A stretch of DNA of 64,000 nucleotides. It comes from Rhodopirellula baltica SH 1. GTDB taxonomy: Bacteria; Planctomycetota; Planctomycetia; Pirellulales; Pirellulaceae. Numbering within the stretch: position 1 is the stretch's first letter; every line of letters starts with the position of its first letter. Shown one piece after another: positions 48,890-56,112 of the stretch. The notes under the pieces are model-generated. The model was not told the DNA's origin and did not search any database. It worked only from the letters and a program-made list of their open reading frames with translations. Position numbers and translations under genes: made by a program. The stretch is taken from contig NC_005027.1 of assembly GCF_000196115.1 (NCBI RefSeq), positions 186,001 to 250,000 on the forward strand, read 5' to 3'.

Positions 48890-49261
48890 ATGCAAAAAAC
48901 CAAGTTCGCTTCATTGCTCCGTGCAATAGAAAAGGGAGACGAGCCTGTTTCATCGCTCGATGCAGACGAAGAAGAAAACAAGTCCCGTCCATTACTCAGT
49001 GCAATTGAACTAGAAAACGGACTCCGCCCGCACCCGAGCACAGCAACACGTTGGTGCTTAGAACCCAATCGCCATGGAAACGTGCTCAAGTCGTGGCTAA
49101 TCGGCGGGCGCCGAATGACGTCCATTGCCGCCGTCAAAGAGTACAACGCTGCAAACAACCAGCAGTCCATGGCGTCAGATTCTACTGCCGCAGCATCTTC
49201 GATTGCTAACTCCAAGACGCACTCGAAAGCCATGCAAGACCTCGAAAGCGAGGGCCTGTGA
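48890..49261 (+). CDS. DUF1580-like small DNA-binding protein
   Basis: 123 residues. The central part HPSTATRWCLEPNRHGNVLKSWLIGGRRMTS resembles DUF1580, a planctomycete family with a degenerate helix-turn-helix related to excisionases. The C-terminal 35 residues are Ser/Ala-rich and probably disordered. It precedes and overlaps by one base the D5-like helicase gene (TGATG), so the two form a coupled pair. A role as excisionase or replication regulator of the element is inference. Confidence 0.55.
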   Translation: MQKTKFASLLRAIEKGDEPVSSLDADEEENKSRPLLSAIELENGLRPHPSTATRWCLEPNRHGNVLKSWLIGGRRMTSIAAVKEYNAANNQQSMASDSTAAASSIANSKTHSKAMQDLESEGL

Positions 49262-50805
49262 TGTCAAATCAAACTGAAAAAAATGGAGCTGCGCACGAAC
49301 CCAGCAAGGCCAAGGCAAACGGTAGCCAAGGTAAAAAAAGTGACACCGACGAAATCGTGCAACTAGGGATGCAGGGCGTTGAACTGTGGCACGACAAGAG
49401 CAGTGGGCGAACTTTCGCCACTATTCAAATTGACTCCCACGCTGAGAACTACTGCCTCGACAGTCAATCGTTTCAACGCTACCTGGAAAGCCGCTTCTAC
49501 TTTGAGCATCAAAAAGCCGCTCCGGCCAACAGCGTCACGAACGCGATTGCCACGCTCAAAGCAAAAGCTCTGTTCGAAGGAAAAGAGCATACCCCTCGCC
49601 TGCGAGTCGCTGGCGATGATCACTCGATTCACATCGACCAGGGCGATGACATCTGGCAATCAATTTCCGTTGATGCGAACGGCTATGCCATCACCTCCCA
49701 AACGCCGGTTAAATTCGTCCGTCGATCGGGAATGATGCCCCTCCCTGTGCCCCGCGGATGTGACATTCAACTGTTGCGTAAATACATCAATGTTCCGAAC
49801 GAGGTTTGGCCGCTAATCCTGGCGTGGCTGCTCGCCTGCATGCGTCCCAAGGGCCCCTACCCAGTCCTAATTCTTACTGGCGAACAGGGGTCTGCGAAGT
49901 CGACGACGGCAAAAATGCTTCGTGCTCTTGTTGACCCGAACAAATCTCCGATCCGGGCTGCCCCGAAGGGTTTGCAAGATCTCGCCATTGCTGCAAACAA
50001 CGCACACGTTCTTGCATTCGATAACCTCAGCCACATTTCCCCTTGGTGTTCAGATGGGCTCTGTCGGATCTCGACGGGAGGTGGCTTTGCGACGAGAACG
50101 CTCTATGCCAACGACGAAGAGACCATCTTCGAAGCTCAACGTCCTATCATCCTGACTGGAATTGAAGACGTCGCTTCCCGTGCGGACCTCGCTGATCGTG
50201 CTATCGTCGTGACACTGCCAACGATTTCCAGTGACGAGCGTCGAAGTGAGAAAGAAATCTGGGAGAACTTCAATCGAGATGCTCCCGCCATTTTTGGCGG
50301 CCTACTCGATTTGGTCTCCGCTGCGATTCGCGGACTGCCCAACGTCAAACTGACCAGTCGCCCGCGAATGGCAGACTTTGCTGAGTTTGCAGTTGCGGCA
50401 GAGCAGCAAATGGGACTGCAGAAAGGCGAATGGATGAAGCTTTACTTGGCGAACATCGACAGTGTTAACCAAGGACTGGTCGACGACAGCTTGATCATCC
50501 AAACCCTCCTGCCAGAGCTTAGTACTGACGTTTTGGTTAAAACGCCAACCGAGTGGCTGGAAACCCTGAACGATTCCGCGTCGGACGAAGTGAAGCGTCA
50601 AAAGAAATGGCCAAAGTCCGCTCGCCAGCTTAGCGGAGAACTGCGACGCTTGGCACCGGTGATGCGCCGTGCCGGCATCGAAATTGACTTCGAGACCTTT
50701 TCAACACAGGGCCGAACCAAGATTTCAATGCACCTGGAAGAAGAGCCCGAATCGCAGGAGCCGCGGGGTCGCGACGTCGACGGGGTCGATGACCTAGGAT
50801 TCTGA
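49261..50805 (+). CDS. D5-like replicative helicase ATPase of the mobile element
   Basis: 514 residues. After an unstructured start, residues about 35-160 form a domain with ISVDANGYAITSQTPVKFVRR. A P-loop ATPase follows with Walker A TGEQGSAKSTT near residue 205 and a Walker B-like VLAFDNLSHISPW. RADLADRAIVVTL supplies an arginine finger region. This is the pattern of phage/plasmid D5-type helicases without the primase domain. The C-terminus is acidic and Glu-rich. Such a protein suggests the element can replicate, as satellites do. A terminator-like hairpin lies 80 bp downstream. Confidence 0.65.
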   Translation: MSNQTEKNGAAHEPSKAKANGSQGKKSDTDEIVQLGMQGVELWHDKSSGRTFATIQIDSHAENYCLDSQSFQRYLESRFYFEHQKAAPANSVTNAIATLKAKALFEGKEHTPRLRVAGDDHSIHIDQGDDIWQSISVDANGYAITSQTPVKFVRRSGMMPLPVPRGCDIQLLRKYINVPNEVWPLILAWLLACMRPKGPYPVLILTGEQGSAKSTTAKMLRALVDPNKSPIRAAPKGLQDLAIAANNAHVLAFDNLSHISPWCSDGLCRISTGGGFATRTLYANDEETIFEAQRPIILTGIEDVASRADLADRAIVVTLPTISSDERRSEKEIWENFNRDAPAIFGGLLDLVSAAIRGLPNVKLTSRPRMADFAEFAVAAEQQMGLQKGEWMKLYLANIDSVNQGLVDDSLIIQTLLPELSTDVLVKTPTEWLETLNDSASDEVKRQKKWPKSARQLSGELRRLAPVMRRAGIEIDFETFSTQGRTKISMHLEEEPESQEPRGRDVDGVDDLGF

Positions 50806-50885
50806 TGGTACCAACCGTAGGGAACTAGCAGGTAGCCGACTGCGTCGTGAACCTATTGCAGTTTCCACACGATGTTCAAATCCAA

Positions 50886-50929
50886 AACGCCCACAGCGGA
50901 GCAATCCCCTGCGGGCGTTTTTCGTTTTT
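50886..50929 (+). terminator. Intrinsic terminator after the helicase gene
   Basis: An 11-bp stem with one mismatch (AACGCCCACAG at 50886-50896, CTGCGGGCGTT at 50909-50919) is followed by two T-runs broken by CG. It is oriented for the plus-strand helicase gene. The T-run overlaps the stop codon of the convergent metallophosphoesterase pseudogene, so it may act in both directions. Confidence 0.7.
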
Positions 50930-51587
50930 AGACCTCAACAACGAATCCGTTGTTGGTCAGTTTCGCGGCGAGGTTGCAGCACGAACAATTGATGAACTGC
51001 GTCTCACCCCGAGTAAACTTGCCGTAGTTGCTGATGCCTTTTTCGTCGTGCAGGTGTCCGAAGGCGTGAATCTTGGGTTGGATTCGTTCTTCGACGTGTC
51101 GACGCAAGGCAGCACAACCGACTTGAACGAGTGCTTTCGATTCGATGTCGTGCGTTAGATCCAAGACGCCTTTCGGCGGACCATGAGTGATCAGAATGTC
51201 CACATTGTCGGGAACTGATTGCCAAACGAGATCAAGCTGCCCACGCTTCTTCATGTATGCCCAATCGTGAAATCGAGGCGTGTAGGGCGAGCCAAACAGT
51301 TTGAGCCCGTTCAACTCCATGGAATCATGGATCAGAAAACGAATGCCGGGATAGTCATCAGGGCGGATGAGCCCCTATTCCATCGCGGTAGAGTGATTGC
51401 CTGGCACGAACACCTTGGTCGCAACGTCCAACTCCGAATACCACTCAAAGAATGGCCTCGCTTCCGGTTCATTCATCCAAGCATTCCCATGCGTCGACTC
51501 GTCGCCGCAATGGATCACTAAATCGACATTGGGAACGGTTAGCTCCCGATGTCGATTGTGAGTGTCAGAAATGAACCAAATCTTCAT
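50928..51587 (-). pseudogene. Metallophosphoesterase split by an in-frame amber codon
   Basis: The reading frame is continuous from ATG 51587 to TAA 50928 except for one TAG at 51375-51377. Before it: MKIWFISDTHNRH (metal motif), CGDES and GNHS. After it: GLIRPDDYPGIRFLIHDS, GSPYTP, ILITHGPP and FGHLHDEKG, so every metal-binding motif of the calcineurin-like family is retained across the break. Intact length would be about 219 residues. The second half could be restarted at ATG 51320 but would lack half the active site. It starts 3 bp after the RNA ligase remnant, so the two were an operon. Either a recent nonsense mutation or suppressed readthrough. Confidence 0.75.
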
Positions 51588-51590
51588 TCG

Positions 51591-52009
51591 CTAGTCGCCA
51601 CCTTTGGCGAGGAATCGGTTTGAGATCGTTTTGAACGAGATACGATCGTCGCCACTACCGTAAACCCAGACCAGCCCCTGGCGTTCGGTTTTGGGATTGA
51701 GCACGCTCTTTCCTTCGGCGGACGCAAGCATCTCGTCGATACTCTCAAGTACAGGGAAGTTGCCACCTTTCGCAGTCGAAAGCCTTCACGCTCGTCCATC
51801 GTCTTCAGCGACGACTTGCGCAGAAACTCGGACTCCTCCCGCACTGGCAAGAACGAGTCGATCTCGCAATAGATCACCGCGTCGCCGGCAGCGTACTCAT
51901 CCTCCTTGGTCACACACTTCCAGCCATCAACAACAGTCAATTCAATCATGTCCGCGCCATCAATCGGCCGAGTCTCAAGCACCGATCGCATCGCCAGCAG
52001 GTTCGCCAA
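51591..52009 (-). pseudogene. DRB0094-type RNA ligase with internal deletion and frame change
   Basis: The first part (MRSVLETRPIDGADMIELTVV..., SFLPVREESEFLRKSSLKTM, REGFRLR) matches the N-terminal domain of DRB0094-family RNA ligases. After RLRK the frame changes. The tail reads FPVLESIDEMLASAEG..., then ISFKTISNRFLAKGGD in another frame, resembling the ligase C-terminal motif with the conserved Lys. The central nucleotidyltransferase segment with the KxDG adenylation lysine, roughly 200 residues, is missing. The gene is therefore a remnant. It lies directly upstream of the broken metallophosphoesterase. Confidence 0.65.
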
Positions 52010-52019
52010 CCACGATCCC

Positions 52020-52100
52020 CTAGTCCGCTGGCTTGCCCTGCAAGTCGACGCACGAGCGATTGATCAACTGAATGCCGTCGCGGGTTTCTTCGCTGTCGTT
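52020..52100 (-). pseudogene. C-terminal scrap of a second metallophosphoesterase
   Basis: 26 codons ending with TAG at 52020 read RDGIQLINRSCVDLQGKPAD at the end. This parallels the C-terminus of the phosphoesterase 1 kb away (QFINCSCCNLAAKLTNNG) with shared IN-SC--L--K positions. No upstream start or body is present. It lies just before the RNA ligase remnant, implying that the ligase was once flanked by phosphoesterase genes on both sides or that the unit was duplicated. Confidence 0.4.
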
Positions 52101-52192
52101 TCTGGTCGACGTGCCCTGCTATTTCCCCTCGATAGGTTTCGATAGACTCTGACAAGGTTTGTGCAGTTGTCTTCCCAGTCGGGTGATTGCGA

Positions 52193-52390
52193 GTGGAAAA
52201 GTTGAGCGATTACGTCAAGGTGGCCGAGGCTGCTGAGATTCTGGGGGTTGCGCAGGCGACTTTAAGAATTTGGGCGGAAGACGGCAAAATCCCGATGCAC
52301 CGAAACCCGGCCAACGGCTACCGCCTCTTTCGACGGGCTGACCTCGAACGGTTCTTGGAGGAAGTCGCAAAGCCGCTCAAACCTAGATAG
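52193..52390 (+). CDS. Small helix-turn-helix regulator (MerR/excisionase-like)
   Basis: 65 residues. VAEAAEILGVAQATLRIWAEDGKIPMHRNPANGYRLFRRADLERFLEE is a clear HTH_17/BldC-type domain covering nearly the whole protein. There is no ATG; GTG at 52193 is preferred because GGGTGA lies 6 bases upstream, while the TTG at 52187 would have no spacing. It stands 60 bp before the DUF499 gene on the same strand, so it probably regulates the defence operon. An excisionase role for the island is the alternative. Confidence 0.75.
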   Translation: MEKLSDYVKVAEAAEILGVAQATLRIWAEDGKIPMHRNPANGYRLFRRADLERFLEEVAKPLKPR

Positions 52391-52450
52391 CACGCAATTC
52401 CCTAGCAATTTGATTAGTCCGCCGTAGGGCACCCTGGAGACGACACCTCA

Positions 52451-55400
52451 ATGAAGACTGTCCGCGACGCCTGCGAGTTGCAGCCTAACGCCCTGAAAAT
52501 TCAACTTAGCGATCAGGTCGAGCAGCTCGATGAACTGATCCAGACCGAAGGTGACGGCACCGCATTCTTCTCCAAGACATTCATCACCGACGGAATGCGG
52601 GATCTGATTGACGTCGGCATGTCTCGGCTGGCAGGCCAGTCCGGTGAAGCGATCTTCCACCTCAAGCAAGCGATGGGCGGCGGTAAAACGCACCTCTTAG
52701 TCGGCTTTGGATTGTTGGCGACCAACCCGGCACTTCGCAAGACCCACTGCAATGGGTCATCGGCCGCCGACGCTTTCGCCTGCGCCAACGTCGCCGCGTT
52801 CAACGGACGCAACAACCCCGACCATTTCTTTTGGGGTGAAATCGCACAACAACTCGGTAAAGCCGAGACTTTCAACAAGTATTGGGCCAACGGCCCCAAG
52901 GCTCCCGATGAGAAGGCATGGCTAGAGCTCCTCGACGGTGACGATCCAGTCTTGATCTTGCTCGACGAGATGCCGCCCTATTTCCAGTACTACGACACGC
53001 AAAGCGTTGGCAATGGTACCGTCGCCGATATCGTCACCCGCGCATTCGCCAACCTACTGACCGCGGCCGGAAAAAAGAAAAATGTTTGCATCGTCGTTTC
53101 CGATCTCGATGCCGCCTACGACACCGGTGGCAATCTGATTCAAAAAGCGTTGACCGATGCACGCAACGAGTTGGGCCGACAAGAACGCAGCATCACGCCG
53201 GTCGACCTATCGAACAACGAAATCTACGAAATCCTCCGCAAACGACTGTTTTCGTCGCTGCCCGATAGTGCCGAGGTCGACAACATTGCTGACGCGTTCG
53301 GACGGAAACTCGAAGAGGCCGCAAAGAGCAAAAGCGTCAATCGTGGTGCCGAAGCGATGGCCGACGAAATCTCCGCGACCTATCCCTTCCATCCGCAACT
53401 CAAGAATGTCATCGCACTGTTCAAGGAGAACGAGAACTTCCGACAAACACGCGGTCTGATTGAACTCGTCTCGCGTCTCTTGCGATCAGTGTGGGACCGG
53501 GACGCCAACGACGTGTTCTTGATCGGCCCTCAGCACTTCGATTTGTCGATCAAAGAAGTCCGCGAAAAATTGACCGAGATTTCCGGCTTCCGCGACGTCA
53601 TCGCCAAAGACCTGTGGGACAAACAAAAGTCCGCGCACGCTCAAGTCATTGACCTGCAAAGCGGCCAAGAATCCGCGTCACAAGTCGGATCGTTGCTGCT
53701 GACCGCCAGCCTTTCCACGGCAGTCAACTCGGTCAAAGGACTGACCCTCGAAGAAATGGTCGAGTGCCTCGTGTCGCCATTGGGCGAGCCGGCCGAATTC
53801 CGCACCGCGTTTGAGGAACTCGAAAAGGTCGCTTGGTATTTGCACCATACCGGTGAAGGTCGCTACTACTTCGACCGTCAGGAGAACCTGACCAAGCTGT
53901 TGCAAAGCCTGGCCGAGAAAGCACCGCAAAATCAAATCGACGCGCTGATCGACAAACGGCTCAAGGAGATGTTCAAGCCGACCCGAAAGACCGTCTACGA
54001 AGAGGTTTTTCCGCTACCGAAGCTCGAAGACGTTGCCGATCGTGTTCGCAAAGGACGTGTGCTGTTAATTGTCAGTCCCGACTCGAAAATTCCGCCCGAA
54101 GATGTCCAGAAATTTTTTGACGGACTAACGCGGAAGAATAACCTTTGCATTCTGACTGGCGACAAGTCCGCGATGGGCAGCATCGACAAAGCCGCCCGTC
54201 AGTTTTACGCAGCCGGCGTTGCCGACACACGTATTCCCGAAGGCCATCCACAGCGAAAAGACCTTGAGGACAAACAACAGTCATATGAGCAGGATTTCAA
54301 CAGCACGATCTTGAACCTGTTCGACAAAGTCCTGTTCCCGATCCAGCGCAGCGGTCAACCACCCAAGCTCGTTCACAAGGCACTCGAAACAGCTCGCGAT
54401 ACCAGCCAGCCTTTCGACGGCGAAGAGCAGATCGAAAAGACGCTCACGTCGAATCCCATCAAATTGTTTCTCGACATCGAAGCTGATTTCGACGCGATCC
54501 GCGACAAGGCTCAAGACTTGTTGTGGAACGAGGGACAAGACGAAGCTCGTTGGGCAGACGTTGTGGAACGATCAGCAGAGAAGTCCGGCATGTGCTGGCT
54601 CGTGCCGAGGGGACTCGAAAGCCTGAAGTCACTCGCCTGCAATCGTGGACTCTGGGAAGACCTGGGCAATGGCTACATCACCAAATCCCCAAAAAAGAAA
54701 CAAACGTCCGCGCAAGTGACGCCCGAGAGCGAGCCCAACGACGAAGGCATGGTGCGCTTGCGGATTTCAGCACTCAACGCCGGAGCCGCCGCCCGGATTC
54801 ACTATGCCGAAGATGGTCCGGTCAGTGAAAAGAGTCCCGTGCTGCAGGACACCTACTTCGACACCAAGGCGATGAAGGTGAATCTTCTGGTCGCCGATCC
54901 ATCGGGGATGTACGAGACCGGTGATCCTGTCATTTGGCCAAACAAGCTGGTGTTGCGAACCGAAGAGATCGGGACCGGCGATGGCCGCAAGGTTGCCTTA
55001 TACGTTGCGCCGCGGGGGACGATTCGCTACACAACCAACGGCAGCGAACCCCGTGATGGCACGCCCTACACGGAACCCTTTGACATCGAGGACGGCGATG
55101 TACTGGTGCGCGCGTTTGCGGAAGTTGACGACTATCCAGACATTTTTGCCAAGAGAGATTTCCCGTTCCCTGCCGTCGGGAAAACGGGCGTTCAGATTGA
55201 TGATGTCAAACCAGGCATCATGATCTCCCGCACCGGTCGCAAGCTTGACTCACGAGGCAAGGTGTTCGACGGCTTGAGCCACGCGGCCGAAAAGAAAGTC
55301 ACCTTTGAAGGTGTTCAACTGACGATTGGTCAAGGCAGCCAAGTCATCGCAGTCACGATCGGCGAAGTATCCACCGAAGCCGACTTCATCGAAAAGCTAC

Positions 55401-55546
55401 TAACTCAAGTACTGACCAAATTCCCAGACGACACACCGGTAACCATGTCGTTCCGCAAAGGACGGTTTTCATCCGGCCATGACTTAAAAGACTTTGCAGC
55501 CAAGTTAGGTATTGAACTTAAAACCGAAGACATCGAGCAAGGATGA
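52451..55546 (+). CDS. DUF499-family AAA+ ATPase of the defence operon
   Basis: 1031 residues. Near the N-terminus are Walker A MGGGKTH (Lys79) and Walker B ILLDEMPPY (Asp172, Glu173), with VSDLDAAYDTGG as sensor region. The long middle part matches the COG1483/DUF499 architecture. The C-terminal 180 residues contain APRGTIRYTTNGSEPRDG (about 854-871), a pattern of CHB_HEX_C/Fn3-like beta domains. DUF499 genes are recurrent in defence islands together with DUF1156 methyltransferases. It overlaps the DUF3780 gene by 4 bases. Likely an energy-driven component acting on DNA with the methyltransferase and helicase; the mechanism is unknown. Confidence 0.85.
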   Translation: MKTVRDACELQPNALKIQLSDQVEQLDELIQTEGDGTAFFSKTFITDGMRDLIDVGMSRLAGQSGEAIFHLKQAMGGGKTHLLVGFGLLATNPALRKTHCNGSSAADAFACANVAAFNGRNNPDHFFWGEIAQQLGKAETFNKYWANGPKAPDEKAWLELLDGDDPVLILLDEMPPYFQYYDTQSVGNGTVADIVTRAFANLLTAAGKKKNVCIVVSDLDAAYDTGGNLIQKALTDARNELGRQERSITPVDLSNNEIYEILRKRLFSSLPDSAEVDNIADAFGRKLEEAAKSKSVNRGAEAMADEISATYPFHPQLKNVIALFKENENFRQTRGLIELVSRLLRSVWDRDANDVFLIGPQHFDLSIKEVREKLTEISGFRDVIAKDLWDKQKSAHAQVIDLQSGQESASQVGSLLLTASLSTAVNSVKGLTLEEMVECLVSPLGEPAEFRTAFEELEKVAWYLHHTGEGRYYFDRQENLTKLLQSLAEKAPQNQIDALIDKRLKEMFKPTRKTVYEEVFPLPKLEDVADRVRKGRVLLIVSPDSKIPPEDVQKFFDGLTRKNNLCILTGDKSAMGSIDKAARQFYAAGVADTRIPEGHPQRKDLEDKQQSYEQDFNSTILNLFDKVLFPIQRSGQPPKLVHKALETARDTSQPFDGEEQIEKTLTSNPIKLFLDIEADFDAIRDKAQDLLWNEGQDEARWADVVERSAEKSGMCWLVPRGLESLKSLACNRGLWEDLGNGYITKSPKKKQTSAQVTPESEPNDEGMVRLRISALNAGAAARIHYAEDGPVSEKSPVLQDTYFDTKAMKVNLLVADPSGMYETGDPVIWPNKLVLRTEEIGTGDGRKVALYVAPRGTIRYTTNGSEPRDGTPYTEPFDIEDGDVLVRAFAEVDDYPDIFAKRDFPFPAVGKTGVQIDDVKPGIMISRTGRKLDSRGKVFDGLSHAAEKKVTFEGVQLTIGQGSQVIAVTIGEVSTEADFIEKLLTQVLTKFPDDTPVTMSFRKGRFSSGHDLKDFAAKLGIELKTEDIEQG

Positions 55547-56112
55547 GCAAAAAAGCCAAGACCGTTGATTTTGGAGCCCCCGACACGTTCGGGGCACACT
55601 TGTTTCGTGTCGAGATTCCGTCTTCACGCAGCGAGTCGATTTTGATTGTCGAGGATTATGGCTACGGTGGCATGGAGAACGGATCACCGCAAGACGAAGA
55701 GCGGGTGATTTTGAAACGAGCGGCCTGGTCCGCGATCTCGGCTGCGGCGCGTACCGAGTTCAACACCCGGCTCAAAACCGCCAAGGTCACCACGGGCCGT
55801 TGGCATTCGGGCACGAACCTAGTAGATCGCTTGCTCGGTAAAGAGCTTTGCGTGTTAGCCTGGGCCGCCGAAACGGCCAACGTGGATCAATTGCCGGTGG
55901 TCTGTGTCAAATGGGCCGCCTTACGACCAGAAGAAAGATGGTGGTTGTTCGCGATGACCGTTGCCGAAGCGGGACTTCCGGACGACACGCAACGAGGATG
56001 GCGGCGGGCGCTCTATCACGCACTTTCCGACGGCGAGAAACCCAACCCGGCCAAGAGGCGTCGTCGCCCGACCGAACGCACCCTGATGCCATTGTTCAAG
56101 GAAGCTGAATGA
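55543..56112 (+). CDS. DUF3780 protein of the defence operon
   Basis: 189 residues. It starts MSKKAKTVDFGAPDTFGAHLF, then a mixed alpha/beta part with VEDYGYGGMENGSPQDEERVI and WAALRPEERWWLFAMTVAEAG. The basic C-terminus (PAKRRRRPTERTLMPLF) could contact DNA. The pattern fits DUF3780, a family found almost only beside DUF499 and DUF1156 genes. No catalytic motif is visible; a small adaptor or DNA-binding subunit is the likely role. The 4-base overlaps on both sides show tight coupling with its neighbours. Confidence 0.78.
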   Translation: MSKKAKTVDFGAPDTFGAHLFRVEIPSSRSESILIVEDYGYGGMENGSPQDEERVILKRAAWSAISAAARTEFNTRLKTAKVTTGRWHSGTNLVDRLLGKELCVLAWAAETANVDQLPVVCVKWAALRPEERWWLFAMTVAEAGLPDDTQRGWRRALYHALSDGEKPNPAKRRRRPTERTLMPLFKEAE

